Source of the DNA: Gymnodinialimonas phycosphaerae | GTDB lineage: Bacteria; Pseudomonadota; Alphaproteobacteria; Rhodobacterales; Rhodobacteraceae | Reading direction: 5' to 3' | NCBI RefSeq assembly: GCF_019195455.1 | Contig: NZ_JAIMBW010000001.1 | Coordinates: forward strand, 2,880,001-2,944,000 | Length of the DNA stretch: 64,000 bases | Program-made: the position numbers and the translations under genes | The notes under the pieces: model-generated | What the model was told of the DNA's origin: nothing | What the model saw: the letters and a program-made list of their open reading frames with translations, nothing else | The model's database searches: none | In this document: positions 10,448 through 18,007 of the stretch, piece by piece | How the letters are laid out: each line of letters begins with the position of its first letter | Position numbering within the stretch: the first letter of the stretch is position 1

Positions 10448-10883
10448 TCTGGCGCGCGCTTCCCCTTCTTCTGCTGCTGGGGTGCACGCCCTCAACCTCA
10501 ACGCCCGAGCCGCGCTTTTCGTTCAGATGACCGGTAATGACGGCGCCGCCGTGGACCAGGTCGGCACCCTGTCGATCACGCCCGATGGAACCTACCGCTG
10601 CGTGATGCAGTCCCCCGACGTCTTCGGCTCCGGCGCCCCTGACCATGTTATCCGGGAGGGTCGCGCGCCCGCGCTCTTCTCCACGCTGGAGGTTCTGATC
10701 CGCACCAATGCCCGCGACGGGTTCCGCGACCCCTCCGAAGACATCGCTGAATACACGGGACCGGGCGGCACTGTTGCGGTCCTTCCGGGGCAGCAATTCA
10801 ACGGTTTGGCCTCGCCGGTTGGCTCTCAGTTCATCGGCGCGATCAATGCGATGACCGAGCCGGACTGCCTGCCCTTCGGTTGA
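10444..10883 (+). pseudogene. Lipoprotein of unknown function, split by a one-base frameshift
   Basis: The ATG at 10444 opens a lipoprotein signal (MIWRALPLLLLLGCTPS, lipobox LLGC) but this frame ends at TGA after PRFSFR. A coherent 120-residue continuation (MTGNDGAAVDQVGTLSITPD to TEPDCLPFG) runs in another frame with no signal of its own. Adding one T in the TTC at 10522-10524 would read PRFSFQMTGND and restore a protein of about 146 residues. The mature part is probably periplasmic. Homologues would settle whether this is an error in the sequence or a real lesion; I do not recognise the family. Confidence 0.7.
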
Positions 10884-10935
10884 CCCCTTGCCCGCGCCCG
10901 CCTACACGGATGCACCATCCCAAAGGAGCGCCCCC

Positions 10936-11625
10936 ATGGCCGATGACCGTCTGATCGTAGCCCTCGACGTGCCCAATGTCGTGCAAGGCTTGGCCCTTGC
11001 CGAAAGACTGGGCGATGCCGTGTCTTTCTACAAAATCGGGTTGGGGATGCTGACCGGCGGCGGGCTGGCCTTGGCCAATGAGCTGAAGCAGGACCACGGC
11101 AAGCGCATCTTCCTGGATATGAAACTGTTCGATATCTCTGCCACGGTCGAGGCCGCCGTGCGCGGCCTTGCGCAGTTCAACCTCGATTTCCTGACCGTCC
11201 ATGGCGACCCTCACGTTGTCCGCGCCGCGAAAGAAGGCGCGGCGGGCAGTGATACGAAGATCCTTGCCGTGACGATCCTGACCTCGCTGGACCGAAGCGA
11301 TCTTGATGATTGCCTGATCCGCGATGGGGCGATCCCTGATCTGGTAGTCGAGCGTGCCGCCCGCGCGTTGGAGGCGGGGGCCGATGGCGTCATTTCTTCC
11401 CCGCAAGAGGCCGCGATGATCCGCGCCCTGCCCCAGGCCGAGGGCCGCCTGATCGTGACGCCCGGCGTGCGCCCCACCGGTGCTGCCTCGGGCGACCAGA
11501 AACGCATCGCCACGCCGCGCCAGGCGATCACTGACGGGGCCGACCATATCGTCGTCGGACGCCCGATCTGGCAGCACCAAGACCCCCGCGCGGCGGCGCA
11601 GATGGTGCTGTCCGAACTGCCCTAG
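10936..11625 (+). CDS. pyrF: Orotidine-5'-phosphate decarboxylase
   Basis: Converts OMP to UMP, the last step of pyrimidine synthesis. 229 residues with the catalytic Asp-Lys-Asp array in FLDMKLFDI (Asp61, Lys63, Asp66) and the phosphate-binding loops TPGVRP and ADHIVVGRPI. The start MADDRLIVALD is chosen because AAAGGAG lies upstream and the family begins here. The stop TAG shares a CTAG with the stop of the convergent gene. Confidence 0.97.
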   Translation: MADDRLIVALDVPNVVQGLALAERLGDAVSFYKIGLGMLTGGGLALANELKQDHGKRIFLDMKLFDISATVEAAVRGLAQFNLDFLTVHGDPHVVRAAKEGAAGSDTKILAVTILTSLDRSDLDDCLIRDGAIPDLVVERAARALEAGADGVISSPQEAAMIRALPQAEGRLIVTPGVRPTGAASGDQKRIATPRQAITDGADHIVVGRPIWQHQDPRAAAQMVLSELP

Positions 11626-12419
11626 CCGCGCTGCGGTATCCTGACGCTCGCCACGTCCGGGGCGGCAAAGCAGATTGCATCAGAAAGCCAGAAACGCGCC
11701 TCCAGGCTGCGGGGCTGGGTACTCGCGAAGCCGATCAGGGGCGGCTCCATGTTGATCTCTTCCCGGCCCAAGGTCTCATGCGCCATATCCATCAGCACGC
11801 AGGCCATGGCGGCGATCCCCTCGGGCGTGGCTTCCAGGATTAGTTGATCCGCCTTTGCGGGGTCGAACCGCATCCGGTCCGCGTGATCGCTCCAGCCAAA
11901 GGCGAAGAATGGGCGGTCTTGTTCCGCAACCCGGTGTACCGGCGCCATCGCCGCGTCCGCGAAGGGATGCCGCCAGACTTCCTGTGGCCAGTATTCATAA
12001 CTGGCGAAGGTGATCGGCGCGGTTTGCACCAGCTTGTGGTCGCGCAGGGCGGGCCGTGCAATGCGGGCATAGAAGACCTGCACATGGCTTTCTTGATGGG
12101 TCAGTGTCAGCCCCGCCCAGTCGCGATCCGACAGCAGCAGATGCATCAGCCACAGGCCGATGCGGCGATACCCCTCGGGGTCGGCGACGGCGTTGAAACC
12201 GGGGCTCTGGTCGACGATCTCGAAGGGCATGTCGCCCTCGCCCGCCCAGCCCATCGACCGCCTGAAGCCGGTGTCGATGGCAAAGCCGTCGAAGACGGTG
12301 TGATCTGGCAACGTCTTGGGGAAGTCGGCCGATGTGAAGATCAGGTCGTCATCGGCGCTGAGCGCCGCCGCCCTGTCAGACAGCGAGGCGTAGACATTCA
12401 GGTCAGTCGTTGATGTCAT
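11622..12419 (-). CDS. Hypothetical protein, 265 residues
   Basis: A soluble protein with no signal peptide or membrane segment. It is rich in aromatic residues (YEYWPQEVWRHPF, FFAFGWSDHADRM) and has a run of His/Glu/Asp residues (THQESHVQVFY, MDMAHETLGREE). I do not recognise a family. Its first 17 bases overlap the end of the NfeD-like gene on the same strand, so it may be coupled to the NfeD/SPFH pair, but nothing in the sequence ties it to membrane microdomains. Confidence 0.7.
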   Translation of the reverse strand: MTSTTDLNVYASLSDRAAALSADDDLIFTSADFPKTLPDHTVFDGFAIDTGFRRSMGWAGEGDMPFEIVDQSPGFNAVADPEGYRRIGLWLMHLLLSDRDWAGLTLTHQESHVQVFYARIARPALRDHKLVQTAPITFASYEYWPQEVWRHPFADAAMAPVHRVAEQDRPFFAFGWSDHADRMRFDPAKADQLILEATPEGIAAMACVLMDMAHETLGREEINMEPPLIGFASTQPRSLEARFWLSDAICFAAPDVASVRIPQRG

Positions 12420-12681
12420 GGTCGAAGGTTTTCACCTGGCCATGCATCACGCCCAACCAGCGCCGCAACCCAAGCCATGCGATCAGGGACATAAGCGCAA
12501 AGGCCAGCAACAGCGCTGGCAAAGAACCGCCGAACGAGACGCCGACCAGCAACAGCAGCGCCACGACGCCCGCGCCGATCCCGAAGCCCAGAAGCACGTA
12601 GGAGGGCAAAAGCACCTCTCCCACCGCAAGTGCCACGGCCGCGACGCCCCAGACCCACCATTGTGCCCACAGCAGATCCAT
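12403..12681 (-). CDS. NfeD-like small membrane protein
   Basis: 92 residues with three hydrophobic stretches (about 8-25, 28-46 and 52-70) followed by a short charged tail (VKTFDHDIND). It matches the short, protease-less NfeD type found next to SPFH-domain genes. The C-terminal OB-fold of longer NfeD proteins is absent. Its ATG overlaps the SPFH stop by one base (TGATG), strongly suggesting co-expression; such pairs are thought to organise membrane domains or proteolysis. Confidence 0.75.
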   Translation of the reverse strand: MDLLWAQWWVWGVAAVALAVGEVLLPSYVLLGFGIGAGVVALLLLVGVSFGGSLPALLLAFALMSLIAWLGLRRWLGVMHGQVKTFDHDIND

Positions 12682-13571
12682 CAGCTACGGCCCTTCAACA
12701 TCTGGAACGCCTTGCCGAAGGCATCCACGGCATCGGCAGGTACCACGATCGTGTTGCTGCCCGCCCCCGATGCCATGGTGCCGATGGCTTTCACCTGCTC
12801 CAGCGCGATGTTGTATTGCACGGCTTCAAGCCCGCCCTTGGCGATGGCCTCGGCCACAACGCCCGTGGCGTAGGCCTCGGCGTCGGCGGTGATCCGGCGG
12901 GCCTCGGCCACTTGCTTGGCCTCGTAAAGCTGCGCGTCGGCGTTCAGCTCCACCGCGCGGCGCTGGCCTTCGGCCCGGGTCACGGCGGCGCGGCGTTCGC
13001 GTTCGGCGTTGAGCTGTTGCAGCATCGCGTCGCGGGTGGCCTGATCCAGATCGACGTCAAGGATTTCAGCGCGCGTCACCTCGATCCCCCAGTCTTCCAC
13101 CGCCTGCTCGACCTGTTCCTTGATCGACGTGATCAGGGCGGAACGGTTCGATTGTACCTCGTCAAGGTCCATCTTGCCCATCTCGGCCCGGACGATACCG
13201 GCGACAGTGGTGGCAATGGCACCGTCCACGTCGCGGATCCGGTAGACGGTCTTTTCCGGCTCGATGATGCGATAGAACACCGAGGTGTCGATCTTCACCA
13301 GCACGTTGTCCTTGGTGATCGCGTCCTGTTCGGCGTTGGGCAACTGACGCTCCAACACCGAAATCTTGTGGGCCACGCGGTCCAGGAACGGCACGATGAT
13401 GTTGATGCCCGGCCCAAGCACGGATTTGAGGCGCCCGAAGCGCTCCACCACGTATTTCTCGGACTGAGGCACGATCCGAATGCCCAGGTAGACGCAAAGA
13501 ATGATGAAAAGTGCGATCGCGAGTGTGAGCACGCCACCCCCACCAAGCCCGCCTAGAATGTCTTCCAGCAT
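12681..13571 (-). CDS. SPFH/Band 7 domain membrane protein (stomatin/QmcA type)
   Basis: 296 residues: one N-terminal transmembrane helix (about 12-32) and a Band 7 domain with QSEKYVVERFGRLKSVLGPG, ITKDNVLVKIDTSVFYRI and AMLQQLNAERERRA, then a long Ala/Glu coiled coil. This is the QmcA/stomatin class rather than HflK or HflC. An upstream in-frame ATG at 13607 lacks a ribosome binding site, whereas AGAGGG precedes 13571, so the shorter start MLEDILGG is preferred. The NfeD-like partner follows immediately. Confidence 0.92.
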   Translation of the reverse strand: MLEDILGGLGGGGVLTLAIALFIILCVYLGIRIVPQSEKYVVERFGRLKSVLGPGINIIVPFLDRVAHKISVLERQLPNAEQDAITKDNVLVKIDTSVFYRIIEPEKTVYRIRDVDGAIATTVAGIVRAEMGKMDLDEVQSNRSALITSIKEQVEQAVEDWGIEVTRAEILDVDLDQATRDAMLQQLNAERERRAAVTRAEGQRRAVELNADAQLYEAKQVAEARRITADAEAYATGVVAEAIAKGGLEAVQYNIALEQVKAIGTMASGAGSNTIVVPADAVDAFGKAFQMLKGRS

Positions 13572-13694
13572 GGTCAAAAACCCTCTAATCTGATCTTCCG
13601 GCTTCATATGCACAGGATATGGATTGTATCGGCCCGCACGACCAGCCCTAATTTTGGGCAAGTTTCCCGCCACTTGCGAACGAAAGGGCCAACC

Positions 13695-14180
13695 ATGACG
13701 ATCCCGATACGCAAAGCACGTCCCGAGGATGCCAAGGTGATCACCGCTTTGGTACGCGCCGCCTATACTCCGTGGATCGACGAAATCGGCGCGACACCGG
13801 GCCCCATGCTGGACGACTACGCCAAGCTGGTCGCGGAAAAATGGGTCGGAGTGAGCGAGGACGACAATGGTATCTTCACGGTCATGGTGCTGCTCGATCA
13901 AGGCGATACGCTGCTTCTCGACAACATGGCCGTGCGTCCCGACATGCAAGGAAAGGGCTGGGGGCGGCGCTTGCTGGAAAGCGCGGACACGATTGCCAGC
14001 GAGGCCGGTTTTTCACGCATCCGCCTCTACACGCACGAGAAAATGAAGAGCAACATCGCCATGTATGAGCGCCATGGCTATACCATGACCCACCGGGTAA
14101 CAGAGAAGGGTCTGGACCGCGTCTATATGGAGAAAGCTGTAAAGCCATGGCCGGGTCGACCACGCCCCAAGCGACCCTAG
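13695..14180 (+). CDS. GNAT family N-acetyltransferase
   Basis: 161 residues with the GNAT acetyl-CoA site in NMAVRPDMQGKGWGRRLLE and the following IRLYTHEKMKSNIAMYERHGY. Acceptor substrate unknown. The start MTIPIRKARPEDA fits the family start and follows AAAGGG. It is divergent from the SPFH gene and convergent with the DUF6958-like gene, with which it shares a CTAG stop overlap. Confidence 0.88.
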   Translation: MTIPIRKARPEDAKVITALVRAAYTPWIDEIGATPGPMLDDYAKLVAEKWVGVSEDDNGIFTVMVLLDQGDTLLLDNMAVRPDMQGKGWGRRLLESADTIASEAGFSRIRLYTHEKMKSNIAMYERHGYTMTHRVTEKGLDRVYMEKAVKPWPGRPRPKRP

Positions 14181-14485
14181 CCCAAGACCCGCGCGATCCG
14201 CATCGGGCCTTTTACGTCCATCCGCGCGATTTCTCCGCGCACTTCCAGCTCCAACTTCACCGTCACGACGTGCCATCCCAACTTGCCCAGACGCTCCAGA
14301 TCCTCGGCGCTCAGCTTCGCCCCCACGGCGTCGCGCAGGTCCTTGTTGAACATCCCCTCCGGCCCTGCTGCGCCCACGACCTCCAGGATCGCCGCGCGCA
14401 GCAGGTCGAACTTCCACTCCGGGATGTTGGTCGTGCCCTTGCTGCCCTCGGTGGGCGTACGGCAGGCAATCCTCTGCTCACTCAT
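14177..14485 (-). CDS. DUF6958-like small protein
   Basis: 102 residues starting MSEQRIACRTPTEG, with AAAGGAGGGGG just upstream. The pattern of an N-terminal TP..G..T..P..K.D..RAAIL segment followed by WHVVTVKLELEVRGEI and a basic tail resembles a small family of winged-helix-like proteins of unknown function (DUF6958, from memory). It is divergent from the Pol IV gene, whose start lies about 40 bases away. Confidence 0.6.
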   Translation of the reverse strand: MSEQRIACRTPTEGSKGTTNIPEWKFDLLRAAILEVVGAAGPEGMFNKDLRDAVGAKLSAEDLERLGKLGWHVVTVKLELEVRGEIARMDVKGPMRIARVLG

Positions 14486-14525
14486 GTCAGCCCCCTCCTT
14501 TCGACCGTCTGCAAACAAGCGTATC

Positions 14526-15839
14526 ATGGCTTCCATGTCCGCCCTATGCCGCGATTGTCTGGAAACCTTTGAGGACGCGCCCCCCCATGCGCGCCAAAAG
14601 GCACGACGCTGCCCGGCGTGCCGGTCGCCGCGTGTGACGGCGCACCCGGAACTGTTCGACCTCTCCATCGCCCATATGGATTGCGATGCGTTCTATGCCA
14701 GCGTCGAAAAACGCGACAATCCAGAGCTGCGCGACAAGCCCGTGATCATCGGCGGTGGCAGGCGGGGCGTGGTGTCGACGGCGTGTTACATCGCGCGGAT
14801 CAAGGGCGTGCGGTCTGCGATGCCGATGTTTCAGGCGTTGAAGCTGTGCCCCGAGGCGGTCGTCGTGCGCGGGCGCATGGATACCTATGTGGAGGTCTCC
14901 AAACAGATTCGCCAACTCATGGAAGAACTCACCCCCGCCATCGAACCCCTGTCGCTGGATGAGGCGTTCATGGACCTCACCGGCACCGCCCGCGTCCATG
15001 GCCGCCCCCCCGCCGCGATGTTGGCGCGGCTGGTGAAACGGATGCGCGACGAGATCGGGATCACCGGGTCCATCGGGTTGTCGCACAACAAGTTCCTAGC
15101 CAAGATCGCGTCCGATCTGGACAAGCCACGTGGGTTCTCGGTCATCGGCAAGGCCGAGACGCGGGACTTCCTCCACGACAAGCCGGTGCAGATGATCTGG
15201 GGGATTGGCGCCGTCGGTCAGGCCTCGCTCAACAAGGCGGGCATTCACACGTTCAGTGACCTGCAACGCTGGGAACGGCAGGGCCTGCACGAGAGGTTCG
15301 GGTCGATGGGCGAACGCCTTTGGCATCTGGCGCGCGGCGAAGATCACCGCCCCGTCAAACGCGACCGTGCGGTCAAGGGCGTGTCGAACGAGACGACGTT
15401 CAACGACGACATCTCGGACGTGGACCTTCTGGACGGCCATATCTGGCGCATGGCCGAAAAGGTCTCGGATCGGTTGAAGGCCAAGGGAATCGCCGGGCGC
15501 ACGGTAACGCTGAAGTTGAAACGCGCGGATTTCAAATTGATCACGCGCCGGACAACGCTGCCTGATGCGACCCAGACCGCCGACCGCATTTACGCCACCG
15601 CCCGCGCGCTGTTCGACAGGATGGACCATCCGCACCCTGATTTACACCGTCCCGGCGTGGGCCCCTACCGCCTGCTTGGCGTCGGCGTCGCCGACCTGAT
15701 GCCCGAGGATCAGGCCGACCGCGAAGGCAATCTGCTGGACCCGCAAGAGGCCGCGCGCATCAAGGCCGAACGCGCCACGGACGCGATCCGTGACCGGTTT
15801 GGCGCCGATGCGATTCTCAAGGGGCGGGCGTTGCGCTGA
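14526..15839 (+). CDS. dinB: DNA polymerase IV (Y-family) with N-terminal zinc ribbon
   Basis: 437 residues. Translesion polymerase: metal-binding AHMDCDAFYASVE (Asp52), CYIARIKGVRSAMP, SLDEAFMDLTG, GSIGLSHNKFLAKIASD, HhH region MIWGIGAVGQASL and little-finger domain with ETTFNDDI. The N-terminus carries CRDC and CPAC (Cys8, 11, 29, 32), a likely zinc ribbon absent from E. coli DinB but, as I recall, common in related alphaproteobacteria. A second ATG at 14535 is possible; no strong ribosome binding site is seen before either. No canonical QLxLF clamp motif is visible at the C-terminus. Confidence 0.93.
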   Translation: MASMSALCRDCLETFEDAPPHARQKARRCPACRSPRVTAHPELFDLSIAHMDCDAFYASVEKRDNPELRDKPVIIGGGRRGVVSTACYIARIKGVRSAMPMFQALKLCPEAVVVRGRMDTYVEVSKQIRQLMEELTPAIEPLSLDEAFMDLTGTARVHGRPPAAMLARLVKRMRDEIGITGSIGLSHNKFLAKIASDLDKPRGFSVIGKAETRDFLHDKPVQMIWGIGAVGQASLNKAGIHTFSDLQRWERQGLHERFGSMGERLWHLARGEDHRPVKRDRAVKGVSNETTFNDDISDVDLLDGHIWRMAEKVSDRLKAKGIAGRTVTLKLKRADFKLITRRTTLPDATQTADRIYATARALFDRMDHPHPDLHRPGVGPYRLLGVGVADLMPEDQADREGNLLDPQEAARIKAERATDAIRDRFGADAILKGRALR

Positions 15840-15870
15840 TCCGCTTCATCTTGCCCGAAAAACTCCGGGG

Positions 15871-15900
15871 TATGCTGCTTTTCCCTGGAAAAGCAGCATA
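15871..15900 (+). terminator. Perfect hairpin after the Pol IV gene
   Basis: TATGCTGCTTTT and AAAAGCAGCATA form a 12-base-pair stem around CCCTGG. A second small hairpin follows at 15901-15915 (AGGGGC-AGA-GCCCCT). There is no terminal T run, so termination may be partial; this could also be a copy of an intergenic repeat. Confidence 0.55.
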
Positions 15901-15931
15901 AGGGGCAGAGCCCCTCCCCCTTAAAGAAAAT

Positions 15932-15945
15932 CCGCCTTCAGGCGG
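15932..15945 (-). terminator. Probable terminator of the N-formylglutamate amidohydrolase-family gene
   Basis: On the minus strand, CCGCC-TGAA-GGCGG followed by ATTTTCTTTAAGG, starting about 20 bases after the stop at 15965. Short but stable stem with a T-rich tail. Confidence 0.6.
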
Positions 15946-15964
15946 GCAATTTGAAAAAAACGCG

Positions 15965-16822
15965 CTACTCTGCCGCCAAGGGGACACGCCCGGGCAAGGC
16001 GCCGATCACCCTGGAGAGGACCTGCGTGACGATCTGTTTCATCGCGTCGAAATTCGCGTTGGGTCTGATCATCCGCTCATTCATGTACAGCCTGCGATCG
16101 ATCTCGACCTGAATGGCGTGGTGCCCCTTTGAGGGGCGCCCGTAACGGTGGGTGACATAGGCCCCGGCAAAGGGCGCGTTGCGGCTGACGATCAGGCCTG
16201 CGTCAAGGAAGCCCTGCTCCAGCACGTCGACGACCTCGCTGTCGGCAGAGGCCCCGAAGCGGTCCCCCAGCACGATTTGCGGGCGCGCCGCGCCAGGGCG
16301 GGCCACGACGTCCAGAGCCTCGTGGGGCATGGAGTGGAAGTCAAGCAGCACCGCCTGCCCGAAGTCGGCCTTCGCGACATCCATCAAACGGGCCAACTCG
16401 GCATGGTAGGGGCGCCAGATCTGTTCGATCCGCGCGTCGGCCTCGGCCCGCGTCAGCTTGCCCCGGTAGATCGCGCGCCCATTGGCCACCACGCGCGGCA
16501 CGACGCCGAGGCCCGAATTGATCCGGGGCGTCTGCGCGCCGCGCGCCACGCCTTCGATCACGCTGGGATCCAACTCGTCGGCGCCGCGGTTCAGGTCAAG
16601 GTAGGCGCGGGGCCATTCGGCGGCCAGAAGCGGCGCGCCCAACGACGGAGCCGCCATCACCAGCCTGTCCATGAAGGCATCCTCGGACGAGCGGATCACC
16701 CGCTCATCCAGCACCGACGCGGCCAGGAAAGACGGCGCGTAATACCGGCCCGAATGGGGCGAGGCGACAACGACGGCGCTGGTGGTTTCGCGCGGTTGCT
16801 CAAGACAAAAAGCGGGGTGCAT
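15965..16822 (-). CDS. N-formylglutamate amidohydrolase family protein
   Basis: 285 residues. The family hydrolyses N-formylglutamate in histidine degradation, or acts on related N-acyl amino acids. Visible: ASPHSGRYY near the N-terminus, LLDFHSMPHE, VLGDRFG, and VEIDRRLYMNERM near the C-terminus, the usual zinc-hydrolase signatures. The start at 16822 (MHPAFCLEQ) is chosen because GGAG precedes it; longer frames run into the tRNA. No other hut genes are nearby, so a role outside histidine use is possible. Confidence 0.85.
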   Translation of the reverse strand: MHPAFCLEQPRETTSAVVVASPHSGRYYAPSFLAASVLDERVIRSSEDAFMDRLVMAAPSLGAPLLAAEWPRAYLDLNRGADELDPSVIEGVARGAQTPRINSGLGVVPRVVANGRAIYRGKLTRAEADARIEQIWRPYHAELARLMDVAKADFGQAVLLDFHSMPHEALDVVARPGAARPQIVLGDRFGASADSEVVDVLEQGFLDAGLIVSRNAPFAGAYVTHRYGRPSKGHHAIQVEIDRRLYMNERMIRPNANFDAMKQIVTQVLSRVIGALPGRVPLAAE

Positions 16823-16992
16823 GCGGGCTCCGGGCACAAATGGACACCTTTGGTTATAGCTTGTTTTTTTGCGGGTCCAAAAGCCCTTGCGCGTGGGGGG
16901 GCAACCTTTTATACGCCCACTCACCCACGCGGTCCCCGCGCCTGAGGTTACGCCAATTGGCTGGCCATAGGGATGCGATCCAACGGGGTGAA

Positions 16993-17067
16993 GGGCGATT
17001 AGCTCAGCGGTAGAGCACTTCGTTGACATCGAAGGGGTCACTGGTTCGATCCCAGTATCGCCCACCA
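16993..17067 (+). tRNA. tRNA-Val (anticodon GAC)
   Basis: Full cloverleaf: acceptor GGGCGAT with ATCGCCC, D-arm TTAGCTCAGCGGTAGAGCA, anticodon stem CTTCG/CGAAG with loop TTGACAT (anticodon GAC), T-arm CTGGTTCGATCCCAG, discriminator A and encoded CCA. GAC reads valine codons GUC and GUU. Confidence 0.97.
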
Positions 17068-17072
17068 AGCAC

Positions 17073-17091
17073 GATTTTTCGAAGAAAAATC
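17073..17091 (+). terminator. Hairpin after tRNA-Val
   Basis: GATTTTTC-GAA-GAAAAATC, an 8-base-pair AT-rich stem six bases after the tRNA. It could end the tRNA transcript or guide 3' processing; no T run follows. Confidence 0.4.
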
Positions 17092-17230
17092 TGTGCAGGC
17101 GACAGGGTCGCTGCGAACGCAGCGGTTCCGAGAGCCAAAAGGCCTCCGGGCCACGATATTCACCGGGCGCCCCCACGGCGCCCAGACCGAAACCAGGCGC
17201 AGCTGACGCGCCGCGACGAAGGAGAGACCC

Positions 17231-17356
17231 ATGAAGGTCAAGAACTCACTCCGCTCGCTCAAGAACCGCCACCGCGATTGCCGCGTTGTGCGCCGTAAGG
17301 GCCGCGTCTACGTCATCAACAAGACGCAGCGCCGGTTCAAAGCCCGCCAGGGCTAA
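17231..17356 (+). CDS. rpmJ: 50S ribosomal protein L36
   Basis: 41 residues ([14 protein letters not shown] and onward) matching the L36 type of alphaproteobacteria. [20 protein letters not shown] is recognisable. It has only one cysteine, so it is the zinc-free (C-minus) form. GGAGAGACCC precedes the ATG and a strong terminator follows 24 bases after the stop. It is a stand-alone gene, as is common in this group. Confidence 0.95.
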   Translation: MKVKNSLRSLKNRHRDCRVVRRKGRVYVINKTQRRFKARQG

Positions 17357-17379
17357 GGTCATCTGAGCGACCCGAATTG

Positions 17380-17410
17380 AAAAAGCCGCCCTCACCGGGG
17401 CGGCTTTTTT
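17380..17410 (+). terminator. Intrinsic terminator of rpmJ
   Basis: AAAAAGCCGCCC and GGGCGGCTTTTT around TCACCG, with a final T run. The A tract on the left arm means it can also serve the convergent gene at 17439. Confidence 0.93.
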
Positions 17411-17438
17411 CATGATCCGCGCCCTGTTCAAGCCCGCC

Positions 17439-17975
17439 CTAATGGCCCTCGCGCACCTGCAATTGCTGTAGCGTGTAGCTTTGCGCGATCGGGCCTGCGT
17501 CGCCGGGAATGAAATCCGGGTCCTGTCCCATGCACCCCAACCCACAGACCTGCGTGGCCACGGCGCGGCGATAATCAATGTACCACAACCGGCCGCCGGG
17601 GGTGGCGACGTAGCCGTTGACCCGCTCGGCAACATCGCCGCGCAGATCGTCGGTGCTGGGGACCTCGCTGTCGGCGGCGCGGTCAAAGCCCGCGTGGGTG
17701 TGGAAGCTTGCCACGATTTCCACGAACCGGCTTTCATCGCCGCGACTGAGGCAACCCCAGGTATCGCCCCGGCTGACCTCGGTTGCCGTCAGGCGGCCAT
17801 CGGGCAAGCGCCCGATATAGCCACAATACTCCAGGTTTTCCGCAAAACTGCGCGCTTGCAGTTGCAAAAGCACGCCCCGGGCTACGGCCAGTTCGGCGGC
17901 GTCTTGCGCCGCCGACACGCCAGCGGTCACGGGAATCAGGGCCGCCGCGAAGGCGGCCGTCACGAAAGAACGCAT
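17439..17975 (-). CDS. DUF4329-like secreted protein
   Basis: 178 residues with a Sec signal peptide (about 1-23, ending VSA-AQ). The mature part shows SFHTHAGFD, EVPSTDDLRGD and YVATPGGRLWYID, which match the DUF4329 pattern (a JAB-like HxH fold of unknown function). Two cysteines near CGLGCMG and one pair near YCGYIGR and GCLSRG may form disulfides. Start is ATG at 17975, or GTG one codon earlier; no clear ribosome binding site. Role unknown; a periplasmic peptidase is possible because of the HTH-type motif. Confidence 0.72.
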   Translation of the reverse strand: MRSFVTAAFAAALIPVTAGVSAAQDAAELAVARGVLLQLQARSFAENLEYCGYIGRLPDGRLTATEVSRGDTWGCLSRGDESRFVEIVASFHTHAGFDRAADSEVPSTDDLRGDVAERVNGYVATPGGRLWYIDYRRAVATQVCGLGCMGQDPDFIPGDAGPIAQSYTLQQLQVREGH

Positions 17976-18007
17976 CACTCAACCAGTCCGATTATTTCCA
18001 ATTCGAT

